Positions 35,108 through 47,009 of a stretch of DNA of 64,000 nucleotides are shown piece by piece. The notes below the pieces were generated by a model. The model ran no database searches and was not told the DNA's origin. It saw nothing but the letters and a program-made list of their open reading frames with translations. Both the position numbers and the translations under genes were made by a program. Position 1 is the stretch's first letter. The number at the start of each line of letters is the position of its first letter. The DNA is from Molanna angustata (taxonomy: Eukaryota > Arthropoda > Insecta > Trichoptera > Molannidae), in the NCBI GenBank assembly GCA_963576475.1, contig OY754986.1, positions 10,391,321 to 10,455,320 on the forward strand. Reading direction: 5' to 3'.

Positions 35108-36810
35108 GGTGAACAATTGTGATGAAGACCATTTATATATGGATTCAAAAAGAGGATAACAATAATAGAGAAGGAAGGGGCAATTCCAAATTCTACTCAA
35201 ACAATAATTTTCATAATTCTACTCAAACAATAGAATAAAGATGTGAAAATAAACTGTATTCATTTTCAAAAAAGTATCTTTTGAAGGTTCCGGAGAAGGA
35301 AATTTCAAAATGTAGTAGGCTATACTATAAACTCAGAATAAAAACGCGCAACATGAACTAGACAACAGTCAATGTGCTTTCTCGTAGGTATTTCAGCCGT
35401 TAACGGATACCTTTCTCGAGAAGAATATTAATATATTGGAATTCGTAAATCTTTGATTGCATTTTATACGAGAATCTCTTCGAATTATTACTTTTCCTTC
35501 ATATATTGCACTCATCTCGTAAAAAATATATATTAATAATGACGTATACCAGGTCACCCAGACAACACGAAAGGTATAAATTAAAAACTTTACGGTGCGA
35601 GCGTGCGTCACGGGCGTATGTGTAAAGGGGTCATCCAGGCCAGTCGCGATAAACGCACTTCAGACGTTGTACATACAGAACTGAGCATTTCGTTCGTTTT
35701 TATGAACCACTACAAAGTCCTAAAACACATAGCGCCATGAATCACACAAATAAAATGAAATAGACGCGTATTTTTTAGGACACGAATACGGCACCACAGT
35801 CAAGTACCCTAAAACAGAATATTTAAAAATGAAAAACTATTTTGTGGCTCGAAGGACCATCTTTTCCGGCTCGAAGGACCATTTTTTATACACATTGACA
35901 ATTTCTTCACTAGGTTAGCGGAAGCTTGTAAAGCTACTCTTTAATAGTTGTAGCTGCAGTTCATAGTTTCTTCAAATTGTCTTGGAAATTTAAATCGCAA
36001 TCTAAAGCTTGGATACAACACGAGATAGACATCAAACTAAATCGCGCAGAGAAGCATGGCGTTAAAAGGTCTTCATATTAATAAAACTAAGACCGGGCTT
36101 GTAAGACCAAAATTCTCGAACTTAAATTCAAAAGTCTTGTGGTCTTGTACAATTGTGAATACCCATTTTATAAATTGATATTTTTTTCCAAAAATAATTG
36201 GACACTACTTCCTACTGACATTTGAATATTTTTTTTTTAATTTGATCATTTGCGAGAGTCACAAGACCGATGCAATATATGTATGTAAATGCAAGACCAA
36301 GACTGGACCACGAACATAAAATTTTAACACGAGAGTGCTACGATTACAATAGGCCCAAAATATTATTTTCCTGGCATGAAATTTTTATGTTTTACGTTCT
36401 GCAAAAAAGCCGATAAAAGTCCCCATACGTAAAATATGTAGATGTGGGTGCCTGTAGCGAATATAGTCAAACAAATTTTCGTGAAAATTTTGCACCACGT
36501 TTTCTTAACAACTCCAGGACATTATATTGTATAATAGGCAACCGTAAAATATAATCGTTGACATTTACCTGGATAAGCCAAAGAAGTGACATTAAAAATG
36601 TAATTATTCCAAGCTATAAAGAAGATGCCTGGATGGCGGCAATCCCGTGGATCTCAGCCAAGTGGGGCTTTTAATTGAAACTTTTAATTCTCGGCTTCTT
36701 ACGAAAGCCATAGGTTACTCGGAGGAATAAGAACGAAATTCTCACAATAAAAATGAACGATATATAGTGATTGGATTTTAAGGGACGGTTTCTGATTTTA
36801 AACTTTTTTC
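35108..36810. other. no gene recognised
   Basis: No family similarity in any frame; longest frame 72 codons. A GGCTCGAAGGACCAT string is repeated about 30 bp apart at 35847 and 35878. Confidence 0.4.
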
Positions 36811-37230
36811 TTCTTCGTCGTGTACATGAGGTCAATTGACCTGTGAAAGTGGATTATTCTGGGAGATCCAACTGTCCTTCCATCTCTTCGCAGGTCTTCC
36901 GGGTTGTTGGGTATTTCTGTCTTTACAATTTTGACAATTATACTGTCGTCTATGCGTTCAACGTGGTCTCTCTATAATCATACACTGAAATTAACTGTTT
37001 TTATATATCTAACATCTCACAATAGAATTTATGGAAAATGAACTACATAGGAATACGAACATAAATATCATTAGACTTTTTCCCTGAAGGGATGGAAGAG
37101 ACGAGAAGAAATGAAGGGAGGTAGGAGGCACTGAAAGGCCTGAAGGGACTGAAGAGACGGGACTTAAGGGACGGGAGACACTAAAGAGACAAATTTTGGG
37201 TTTCCGATAATTTAAATCACGTATAACAAC
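36811..37230 (-). repeat. dispersed repeat with LINE RT C-terminal relic, second copy
   Basis: Homologous to 2225-2620 in the same orientation. The minus strand here reads DHVERIDDSIIVKIVKTEIP, the HVxRM-type box near the LINE polymerase end. The purine-rich GGGACTGAAGAGACGGG tract lies downstream on the plus strand, as in the first copy. Confidence 0.6.
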
Positions 37231-37600
37231 TCTTTTTAACGCAAGCGATAGCTACCCTTACTAACACGTAACTTCATAGTTCATTAGGCAATTTTAATAT
37301 ATCATGTTTTCAGCCACCATATTTGGCGTTATATGCCCTCTTAAATAGTTATGGTACGTACTTCTACTTCGTGCCATATCAAGTCCCCCCAACATTGGCA
37401 ATCACTGCTGAGACAGCATCTCTATCTGCTGCTGTCCGGAACTAATATTTCTGATTTTTCATAATACTTTTCTTTCAATTACATTTTTCTATTTGATCCT
37501 TTTTGAGATAAAATCAGTCAATAATGAGGTCACTACAATACGAATTTGTGGTAAAAAATGTATGATAGAATAAGAAATGCGGATATTTAACGAGAATGTG

Positions 37601-37756
37601 GGTGGTGGTAGAGCGGTTAGCGCACTAGCTTAGTAATCCAGTAGTCGCGAGTTCGAATCCTGCCACGAACGATTTCGTTCACCTATAGTACAAGCATATG
37701 CTTAATTTAGGGAATGTTTGTAGATGTATATTCATGACATAATCATTCTTTAAAAA
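37601..37756 (+). mobile_element. tRNA-derived SINE, family B
   Basis: Head GGTGGTAGAGCGGTTAGCGC with GAGTTCGAATCCTGCC, matching the head at 13356. The body diverges after about 100 bp and ends near an A run at 37742-37751. Confidence 0.65.
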
Positions 37757-39115
37757 AAAATGTATGATTGAAACAAATATTGTAGGTAAGATGAAAATAA
37801 ATGCCTGACAAAAATTGATAATTGCATTTAAAGAACAAACCTGACTTTATCATTGATTGATATTTCATTTATTTGATTTCAAATTTGATTTTATTGTCTC
37901 TTAAACCAAATAAATAATATTCTGTATGTTCCGTCATTTAATAAATTGAAAAAAAAAATACAATATATGAAATACAATATAAGCACATAAGAATATATAC
38001 ACTGTGCTGTCAAAACGATAAATTGATAAAAGTCATACATCCGTAGCCGAATAAAAAAAGCGACGTCTGACAGGTCAGCGCCTACGCCACACGTTCCACA
38101 CGCCCAAACCATACCATCCCATCGTGGTGAACCGTGAAGAGAGATCTGTCCAGGATATTTATGAGCGGATGTGACAAAATAAATCAAACTGTTAAACGAA
38201 CCATCAAATACATACGCCTCCTATGTGCTTTTTTTATAAACATTATATCTGTGCATAGGACAGGCGTTATTTCATGTTAATATCAACATAATACACGCCC
38301 GACCATAATATGTTAAGACCGCACAGGTATTCAATTGTGATTAGTTGTATTGGCGTTTCCTCGTTTACTCAACCAATAGGTACTGACATTATCCTCTTAA
38401 AACTAAAGACAGGGATAAATTATAATATTATCTATAGCTTAACAGTTTCATAATCATTATATTTGAAAATCTTTCGATAAAAAATAAAAACGAAAGTACC
38501 ACAGAAATTTGCGGGATTCCCTCGTTATCCGTTTAATTTGTTATTGTTAAATTATGATTTAAACACATACCGTCTTACTTATAAACGTAAACTATCTATA
38601 GTACCTCGTAATAGAGCGTGATTAACGAAAAAGTTTACTTATAAACCGTGACTATCTTTAGTAGGTACACCTTTATTTAGTAGACGTCAAGTGTTAGGAC
38701 TGGTCGAGAAGTTGTTTAACGCGTCATACGAAATATTTCAAAATGGCGGATCTTTCACATATAATCCGACGCATATTTGAGATTGACAGAAAAATTTAAT
38801 GCTTATAACGTTTTTCCTTGATATTCTTCAGCGAATCGTGTTTAAATTGATTCAACACGGCACAAAGCGGTGTTTGTTTTCATTTTTCGATGTCAGTTAT
38901 CCAAAAATTACATGCATTTATCTATTTTTTGACATTTGTGAAACCAATGCGGCCATATGAAAAAATAAATGAGGGTGTTCGTAAACAATTCGGTAATCTA
39001 ATAAAGAACACTATCTATTTATTTACATTAACACTATGGGAACAGTCCCATCTCCAAATTCCATATCGCAAAGTGTAAAACTTCGGGTCTATAATAGTCA
39101 TTAACTAAGTTTAGT
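37757..39115. other. no gene recognised
   Basis: Spacer. The 98-codon minus frame at 37891-38187 has no family similarity. Confidence 0.35.
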
Positions 39116-39119
39116 TTGT

Positions 39120-39532
39120 CAATCGACAATTCTTGATAGAATTCCTGATAATACATTAGGTAAATTGTTAATAAATAATAAAGACAAGGTTGAACAGTTG
39201 AATAACAGCGGAATTTATGAACTAAATTGTAACTCATGTACGGGAACATATATTGGACAAACAGGCCGTGCCTTTAAAACAAGAATTAAGAACACATGGC
39301 ATGCATTAGATTAAAGAAAGACATCTCAAATTTTGCAGAACATATAAACGAAAACAACCACCAATTTAATAGTGACCATAATATAAATATAATACATCGG
39401 GGAATAAAAGGGAGAAAACTTGACCGACTAGAAATATTAGAAATAAACAGAGTAAAAAAGGATCCACAAAAATTACTCATCAATAAACAAATTGATCATA
39501 TATATTCACCATTATTGAAACCGATGGGTTAG
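39120..39532 (+). pseudogene. Penelope-like element, GIY-YIG endonuclease remnant
   Basis: The plus frame reads NNSGIYELNCNSC, then GTYIGQTGRAFKTRIK. The paired GIY and YIG motifs with a Cys pair between them are the C-terminal endonuclease of Penelope-like retroelements. A single-base loss near 39290 shifts the frame. The other frame then continues EHINENNHQFN, ILHRG-like IIHRGIKGRKLDRLEILEIN and a natural stop at 39532. The RT is missing, so this is a 5'-truncated copy. A variant hammerhead fold lies 363 bp downstream. Confidence 0.8.
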
Positions 39533-39894
39533 ACAGACATATACCTTCCTTTGTTGTTAAATGCATTAAGATTAAAATTAAGCTGTTCATAATTATAACT
39601 ACCAAATATCTATGAAATACATTGGTTTTAACCACACTTAAAAGATAACAATAAACCAATAAATACAATATTATTTACCTTTCGAATTTTACTGCTGTCG
39701 TTTTCTTTTGTTACAGACCTAATGGACACAGGGGACTACAACCAGTGACCCAACTACTTTCATTGTATTAAAACGTAGATTTGTATAGATTCATTTGCAT
39801 TATATAACTTCTTTTCAACCGTTCAAAAACCAACATTTTTATACACCTGTCATGTAAATTTTGTATATAACCACTAGTCTCAGTCTTGTAGAGC

Positions 39895-39935
39895 ATTATT
39901 CTGACGATGTGCTTTGCACGAAACACGTCAATAAT
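39895..39935 (+). ncRNA. variant hammerhead ribozyme candidate
   Basis: Helix I ATTATT (39895-39900) pairs with AATAAT (39930-39935). The core box CTGACGA (39901-39907) differs from CUGAUGA only at the position known to tolerate any base. Helix II is GTGC/GCAC with a TTT loop and a bulged T. GAAA (39920-39923) follows, and the putative cleavage site is after GTC at 39929. Helix III is minimal (AC/GT around two bases), so activity as a monomer is doubtful. The position downstream of a Penelope coding remnant is as expected for this group. Confidence 0.6.
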
Positions 39936-39939
39936 CCAA

Positions 39940-40569
39940 TAAATATAATAGAACTTTAACCAAGTATTTTTTTATATTTTCATAACATATCAACGTATAA
40001 TAGTCATAGTAAACCTGTTATCAGGTTCCGAGCCCTCGTGCATGAAACTCAAGAACCAACAAAGAGAACCTAACAAGTAAAATGTTATGGCATTGAAATA
40101 ATATATTATAAACAATAAATTCATTGAACTGTAAACATAAGCGAATGAAATCACAATTTGAAATAATCTGCGAGTTAACAAATATTTTTAATAACGTATT
40201 TTAAGATATTTATAAAAAAAGATGACAAATGAACAGTACGTAAATGTTTTACCCTAGATAAAAAAATGTACATAGAATATTTGTATGTTATGTACTTTTA
40301 TTTGTCTCTATTTGTTGCTAAAAATAAGGAAATAGATATCATCTCCATCTCCATTATCACTTGAAATATTCTTTTTTCGTATTTATTGAGAATTTTTACC
40401 GAATAAACAATATAAAATGTAACTAATAACTAGGAAATACTGTAATTGGCGATATAAATAAGAAAATTATTTACTGTATACCTATAAATGTTTGTAAACA
40501 GCTGTTGTATTTCTTAATAAAACAAAAATAAAAATAAAATAAAATTGCCGACATTCGAAAACAGGATAT
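39940..40569. other. no gene recognised
   Basis: AT-rich spacer. Confidence 0.35.
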
Positions 40570-41076
40570 TGCTGAAAATTTTAGGCCCAAGGACTGGATT
40601 TGCCCAGAAGCAATGAGGAAGTTCGCGTATTGACAGGGCAAACCTTAATTACTGGTGATATCAGCCCTAGAAGATTAGCCTGGATTGGACATGTCGTCAT
40701 ATCGGGAGGAGAAAGAGCCACAAAACGCACGCCGCAATATAAATTTCGCAGGAGAAGTGCATTAAAAGTACAGTGATCAAAGGACAAATAAAACATATAA
40801 CTATACTAATAGGTATACCAACTCCAATGCAGCGGTGCAGGGGGCCATTTTACCGTATTGGCACAATTAAATATTACTTTAATGAATATTGAATATCTAC
40901 AGCAGAAGAAATAGAGGCAGGCCCAAGCTAAGATAGCTGAATGACATCGAAGATGACATAAGGGCGATCGGAATAACAAACTGGAGGAGAGCGGCGAAGG
41001 ACAGGGACGGTTAAGAAGGATTCTGGAGGAGGCCAGGGCCCACACAGGGCTGTAGCGCCAATGATGATGATGATGT
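40570..41076 (+). pseudogene. LINE 3' end relic with ATG-repeat tail
   Basis: Through frameshifts the plus strand resembles an IGHVV box near 40686-40700, then near 40920-41055 KLRWLNDIEDDIRAIGITNW and RRAAKDRDG. This is followed by GGCCCACACAGGGCTGTAG and ATGATGATGATG. The same protein end and trinucleotide tail occur at 60519-60783 and, reversed, at 41205-41262, which defines the family's 3' terminus. Confidence 0.65.
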
Positions 41077-41204
41077 AACTGTCTCTGATGTATGTAAAGT
41101 TTTTAATAATGTATGAAATAGCAGTTGAGTTGTAATAAAATAAAATAAAAAAATGACTGGGAGGCTTATAGAAATCTTTGAAATGGAGCTGGGTTCATCA
41201 TCAT

Positions 41205-41262
41205 CATAAACTTGACAGCCCTGGGAGGGCCTTGGCTGGATCCAGGTGTTGGGTTAGTCTTG
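41205..41262 (-). repeat. LINE 3' terminus fragment with ATG tail
   Basis: On the minus strand, CAGCCAAGGCCCTCCCAGG then GGCTGTCAAGTTTATGATG. It is the same terminus as at 60740-60783, with the last few codons only. Confidence 0.6.
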
Positions 41263-41935
41263 TCAAATTTAAATTCATTTAGATCTTGACAATGCTGAGA
41301 AACCTCGGCGATAAGGTACGGTCATGATAAATCGAATCTGTGGAAATACACTATGTTCTATAGTATTTGTCAAACTTAAATTGGATTTCTAAAATGTAAA
41401 CAAAAAACTTTAATATTGTTTTTGTTATTATTACGTGTTTTTAATGACGTTTGAATCATAAAAAAATATTTTGATAATGATCATATTAGGTGCTGATGAT
41501 GCCGGTGATTCTTCAGAGTCTGAAGGTACCAAACTGGTATAATCAGCCAAACACGGCAGAGGAGACAATGCAATTGGCTATTAGCATATTTTCTCCCATC
41601 ATTGTCTCCATTCTGAATTCAATGGAAATGTCTGATTATACGTGGGAATTCAAGAGAAGCAATAAATATAGCTATAGTACAATACAATCTACAAATGATT
41701 TTCACTTTTACATTTCGCATACATATAGCTTCATTATATAAAATAACAAATATTGGGTTGTGAAGAAAGTCATTTCGGTAAGATTTTTTTTTTAACTATT
41801 TATTCTGGACAACACTGGGTAGTTCGTTGGTTTGGGTATAAGCTAACTACTTGGAAAGGGGACTTGGAAGTATTTATTTTATTATCTCACTATACATTAC
41901 GTTCAATTCAGTAACTTCTTCTTCTTCCGATGGCT

Positions 41936-42320
41936 CTACAGCCCATATCGAGCCTTGGCCTCCATTAATCCTCGCCTCCAACTCCTCCTGTCTCCTGCTG
42001 CTGTCCTCCAGTCTGCTACTTGCAGTAATTGTTCTGCATCCTTTTTCACGTCATCCTCCCATCGCAGCCTGGGTCTGCCGACCTTCCTTCTTCCACCCGG
42101 ATGTCCCTCAAGGATCCTCTTGGGTGCCCGTAATGACGGCATTCTCTGTACATGCCCATCCCATCTCAGCCTGCTCAGTCTAGCATATACAGAGAGCCAA
42201 GGAGTCTTATAGATGCTGTATATTTCATCATTATACCTTATTCTCCAAGCTTCTCCATTATTCACGGGTCCCGGTATTTTCCGTAGCACTCTCCTCTCAA
42301 ATGTATCCTGCATCCAATTC
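41936..42320 (-). pseudogene. LINE RT C-terminal relic
   Basis: An uninterrupted 125-codon minus frame: TFERRVLRKIPGPV, WRIRYNDEIYSIY, LSRLRWDGHVQRM, GHPGGRRKVGRPRLRWEDDV, DWRTAAGDRRSWRRGLMEAK. These are the ERRxLRKIxGP, RLRWxGHVxRM and GRPxxRWxDDV boxes that end an insect LINE polymerase. A second, less intact copy is at 61162-61440. The start at a Met is incidental, and the upstream RT is missing. Confidence 0.8.
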
Positions 42321-42800
42321 AGTAACTATTTTTACTAAAATAAGAACATTCTAAAATTTAAGAATGAAGGTCGTTTGAAGTTAATTTCGTATTCTGTATC
42401 TGACGTTGTGCCGAAAACTAAAATCTACAAAATTAGTGCACCGAAGAACTCAAATTGTCTACGGTGTAGACTACGCATGCGCACTGCATACTGTTCGCCC
42501 ATGTTTATTTATGTCATGTCGCCGTGATGTCGCCTACTTAACATTTCAATTGATCTGCACTAATATTCTTTGGTTTTTATTTTCAACATAACGCAACACG
42601 TATAAATAATCCATTTTATTTTTTTCCGTACACACTGATGTTTTCAACTAAATAAAAATATCCCGGACTGCTGTGAAAATAACAAGTACGCTTCCAATTA
42701 AGTGTGAACTAAAATTAAGAACGTTTGACAGTTGATTAGACTATAATGTGGATAAAGAATAAGGAATTCAACTAATGCGTGACTTTCTTCTTGGAGTAAC

Positions 42801-42834
42801 AACGCTGAAATAGGAACGTTCCTATTTCAGCGTT
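42801..42834. repeat. perfect 34-bp palindrome
   Basis: AACGCTGAAATAGGAAC is followed directly by its exact reverse complement, with no spacer. Flanks share a TTATAGAAT string at 42833 and 42908. Confidence 0.9.
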
Positions 42835-43149
42835 ATAGAATGTCAACTTGGAGTAAGTGGAATATAAACGCACCTATTTTAGCCGGAACGTACTTACGAA
42901 CGAAAAGTTATAGAATCTGACGTAATACACACATTCAAAAAAAGGTTAAAGCAAAAATTACTATCTGACGATACCAGATTTCTTCTTCCTCTTCTTATTC
43001 TCTACTTATCCTTATGCTTTCCTTTCAGTGCAATTTATTTCTATGTATATTTTTCTTTTGTTATTTTTTTAAATATACACTGAGTATGTTAAACATGAAC
43101 TCTGGTTGGTTGGTTGGCAGAAAATGCCGTTTGGTAATGCCGTCATTTT
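42835..43149. other. no gene recognised
   Basis: Spacer. The 104-codon plus frame at 43014-43328 runs into repeat family M and is not a gene. Confidence 0.4.
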
Positions 43150-43397
43150 TATTATTATTGTTATCGGATGTCTCACAAGAGCCGGTTAATCGAAAATACA
43201 AAAGGCAAAATATCAACTCAAATAATTCAACAATGAGGTTCACCACACATTCTGAATGTAGTTACTTTTTTGGTGAGACGAGACTGATATGTTGGGATAC
43301 AAGTATGTGTCGTGCTTACTTTTTATAAGGTGATTCACAATTGTCGTTGACGCATGTGGGATATGCCGTGATGGTATGAATGAATGAATGTCTACAA
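43150..43397 (+). repeat. dispersed family M copy
   Basis: Carries the family landmarks (TGAGGTTCACCAC, CATTCTGAATG, GTGTCGTGCTTAC) and the conserved end GGGATATGCCGTGATGGTATG, here followed by GAAT repeats instead of TATG. Confidence 0.7.
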
Positions 43398-44029
43398 TTA
43401 ATAAAAGAATATCAAATACATGAAAGTAGCATATTGAATAAATATATAAAGGGGGTTTTATGAAAAAAAGCTATTTTGACGTATGTGATTATTCCCCCCT
43501 CCCATGTTATAAGCCGTCAAAATATAATATAATGTTTATGTAGCTTGTGATGCAGTGTGAAGTCGGCTGCGAAAAAAAATATAATTGACAGTTGAGAAAA
43601 AAACGACATGACGTTCCGACTAACCTATCGATAATAATACCAAATATATTTCTATTTCCAACAATCTCTTCTCTCCGGGCTGAGAATTGATACGATTATT
43701 ATGTTATTAATGTAATCAGCAGCTGTACGAAAATTTGAAGACTTTTCTGGCTGGCTGGCTGGCGTTGATATTACGCTTGCGTTATGAAATCTGTCAAAAT
43801 TTTATCTATTATATAGTCAATAGTCAAATTTAATTTAAATAAATTGAAAGTAACGACGATAAACCGGAAAATTATTAACGTTCTAATAACTTTTTAATTC
43901 AGACATTTGATGTGTGTCAAATAACCCAGCAGCCACAATGAAATAATACGAGAATCGAATCCAAAAGGTCGGTTGACGTGGTAAAGAATAATTCGCCCAG
44001 ATTGCATGTGCCTTAGCAAATTAATGAGT
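43398..44029. other. no gene recognised
   Basis: AT-rich spacer with a short GGCTGGCTGGCTGGC repeat at 43751. Confidence 0.4.
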
Positions 44030-45412
44030 TTGATGATTTTATTGTGAATCCCATCGGATCTTTACCAAATTTGCCACCCTCAAAAAACCGCCCCCGAAGT
44101 ACCACTTTTATAATGAAAAAAAAATCATTGAAATCGGACATCGTAGCAAAGAATTATCCGCTGAACTGCAAATCGCAGATTTTGATGATTTTCTCATAGA
44201 TCCCATCGTCGAATCTTGGCCAATTTCAAATGGGAACACACGCGATCTATCCCCTTTCTAAAGAAACCAAAATCATTGAAATCGGACAACGTAGTAAAGA
44301 ATTATTCGCTGAACTGAAAATCGAAGATTTTGATGATTTTCTCATGGATCACATCATCGAATCTTGGCAAATTTCAAATGGAAACACACGCGATCTATCC
44401 CCTTTCTAAAGAAAACCAAATCATTGAAATCGGACAACGTAGTAAAGAATTATTCGCTGAACTGAAAATCGAAGATTTTGATGATTTTCTCATGGATCAC
44501 ATCATCGAATCTTGGCAAATTTCAAATGGAAACACACGCGATCTATCCCCTTTCTAATGAAAACAAAATCATTGAAATCGGACAACGTAGTAAAGAATTA
44601 TTCGCTGAACTGAAAATCGAAGATTTTGATGATTTTCTCATGGATCACATCATCGAATCTTGGCAAATTTCAAATGGAAACACACGCGATCTATCCCCTT
44701 TCTAATGAAAATAAAATCATTGAAATCGGACAACGTAGTAAAGAATTATTCGCTGAACTGAAAATCGAAGATTTTGATGATTTTCTCATGGATCACATCG
44801 TCGAATCTTGGCAAATTTCAAATGGAAACACACGCGATCTATCCCCTTTCTAATGAAAACAAAATCATTGAAATCGGACAACGTAGTAAAGAATTATTCG
44901 CTGAACTGAAAATCGAAGATTTTGATGATTTTCTCATGGATCACATCATCGAATCTTGGCAAATTTCAAATGGAAACACACGCGATCTATCCCCTTTCTA
45001 ATGAAAACAAAATCATTGAAATCGGACAACGTAGTAAAGAATTATTCGCTGAACTGAAAATCGAAGATTTTGATGATTTTCTCATGGATCACATCATCGA
45101 ATCTTGGCAAATTTCAAATGGAAACACACACGATCTATCCCCTTTCTAATGAAAACAAAATCATTGAAATCGGACAACGTAGTTAAGAATTATTCGCTGA
45201 ACTGAAAATCGAAGATTTTGATGATTTTCTCATGGATCACATCATCGAATCTTGACAAATTTCAAATGGAAACACACGCGATCTATCCCCTTTCTAAAGA
45301 AAACCAAATCATTGAAATCGGACAACGTAGTAAAGAATTATTCGCTGAACTGAAAATCGAAGATTTTGATGATTTTCTCATGGATCACATCATCGAATCT
45401 TGGCCAATTTCT
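44030..45412 (+). repeat. 148-bp satellite array, nine monomers
   Basis: Monomers start (ATCATTGAAATCGG) at 44124, 44272, 44420, 44568, 44716, 44864, 45012, 45160 and 45308, a strict 148-bp period. 44030-44123 is a strongly diverged half monomer. Monomer 1 is diverged and monomer 9 stops after 105 bp. The inner units differ from each other at only a few sites. Units at both edges share AAAGAAAACC or close to it where the inner ones have AATGAAAACA. The period is not a multiple of three, so the recurring 75-codon frames are an artefact of the array. Confidence 0.95.
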
Positions 45413-45890
45413 CGTTGACATTTAATACATACATCGTCTTATACATGTTCGTCTGTTGTTCACGCTTCTTACATTTCCGTCTTTCAAAATACCGTTCACA
45501 ACCAGGACGTGCCATCCCTTCCTTGGGCGGCCCCGACCTCTCATTCCATTCCTGTCCGCAATGTATATTTTCTTCGTCAAGCATTCCTCATTTATTCTCC
45601 CCATGAGGCCAAACCATCTCAATGTGTTCACTTTCATTCTATTAATGACATCTTTCTTTATAGCAAATTATTTTAGTAATTTTTACTAAATTATGAATAA
45701 CAAAAAACTTTGTATATTCCACTTCACATCTTTCTTTCTTTATCTTACATTCCTTCCTTATGTCCTCATTTCTGACCCTGTCATACATCGTTCTATTACA
45801 GATTCTTCTTAGCGATCTCAGTTCAACTGCATTTATTCTGATTTCGTTTAACTTCTGCCATGTCCAGGTTTCACTTGCATACGTCAAGGT
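45413..45890 (-). pseudogene. LINE RT C-terminal relic abutting the satellite
   Basis: Minus-strand frames in order: TYASETWTWQKLNEIRINAV, ELRSLRRICNRTMYDRVRNE, DIRKECKI (45887 down). Then, after a frame change, VNTLRWFGLMGRI and RGRGRPRKGWHVLV (45637 down). This is the stretch from the TYxSETW box to the GRPxxxW box of a LINE polymerase. The satellite begins directly at its end. Homologous fragments lie at 21240-21590 and 57110-57270. Confidence 0.75.
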
Positions 45891-46329
45891 TGGTACTAAG
45901 ATAGCATTACGAATGGCAAGATTTTATCGTACCAATTATTAGACCAATTAGTAAATTTGCTAATAATACGATAATTCTTGTTATTCCTATTAAACCTAAT
46001 ACATCTGTTTTTCAGACAATCAACTTCTCTTATAATCGTATACGACACATAGTTAATGGTTCCCGCTAGAACAAGTTCTATCGTATGAACAAGACAACTT
46101 TATTGCAATAGAGGCTTAGTACAACTGTCGTATTGGCAATGCGACTTTTCTATGGTCATTGTAGATACGCAGGTTTCTTTGCTGTTATTGGTATGTTTAC
46201 TTGCTTAATATTGTATTGAAACGAAAGTGAACTTAATTGCAGGCTTAGATAGTTATGTTATTAAATTAAACCTATGTACGTATTTTTTCTGATTTACAAA
46301 ATACATAATAAAGTACCGCAGTATCTTGT

Positions 46330-46430
46330 TTTTACTCCTCACTACTCCCAATGGGATATAGCGGGGAGTCATGAATTCGCAATTTTTATGGTTATTTTTT
46401 TTATTGCAGGTTATCAACTAGTGAGTTTGT
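46330..46430 (+). repeat. short dispersed repeat
   Basis: ATTTTTATGGTTATTTTTTT and GCAGGTTATCAACTAGTGAG are matched in reverse complement near 5518-5575; a weaker piece (ATTTTTTATTGCAGACCAAC) is at 49976. Nature unknown. Confidence 0.4.
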
Positions 46431-46604
46431 ATTCTGAAAGTTTCATCACAATGTATCTGTGTATGAGCTGTGTATTATGTACAATGTTATATGTGCAGTG
46501 TGTTTATTCCACTTTATCGATTATAAACCAGAGTACTCAATCGATTATTTTCAAATTTTGCAAATTTGTATATCTCATACTCGCTTATACCCCATTAGAT
46601 ATCT

Positions 46605-46787
46605 GGGGGGCAAGTCTGGTCCAACCGGCGAAATCAAAACCCTCGTGATTTCCCATACCATGGATATAATTATTATATGGAGTACTATAATATCTTAAGA
46701 TGTCATAGAACTCCATATAATAATTATATCCATGATATGGGTGATCACGAGGGTTTCGATTTCGCCGGTTGTAACAGACTTGCACCC
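46605..46787. mobile_element. fold-back MITE, family F, full length with target duplication
   Basis: A complete palindrome from GGGGGCAAGTCTGGTCCAAC to its mirror, flanked by GATATCT on both sides (46598-46604 and 46788-46794). The 7-bp duplication and 183-bp length define the family's ends best. Confidence 0.8.
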
Positions 46788-46916
46788 GATATCTGTGCTT
46801 CTCAATTCTTATAACTGTCAAATTTTTCAAAGTGATCCCAAGCTCAGGTCAATTAAAGTTAAATAATTTTATAAATTAAATTTAAAGATATAACTTTGTA
46901 TTAACCACGTTTTTTG

Positions 46917-46975
46917 GTTGAAACGATGCGACCGGTTTCGGAACTAACCGTTCCCTCATCAGGCTAACTTTCAAC
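46917..46975 (-). ncRNA. hammerhead ribozyme, left arm
   Basis: On the minus strand: helix I outer GTTGAAA (46975-46969) with TTTCAAC (46923-46917), an internal loop GTTA/ATCG, and inner GC/GC. Core CTGATGA is followed by helix II (GG-bulge-AAC/GTTCC, loop GGTTA) and GAAA. Helix III is the self-complementary ACCGGT, with cleavage expected after the C opposite 46930. Helix III has no loop, so two molecules may need to pair. Confidence 0.8.
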
Positions 46976-47009
46976 TGAAACAGAATGTGACGACGTGCTT
47001 ACAAGAAAT

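Noticed and set aside
44030..45412. CRISPR-like array
   Set aside because: Contiguous 148-bp monomers without spacers, in an animal-like genome.
44330..45418. Seven near-identical 66-75-codon frames
   Set aside because: They come from a 148-bp satellite whose period is not a multiple of three; each crosses unit borders.
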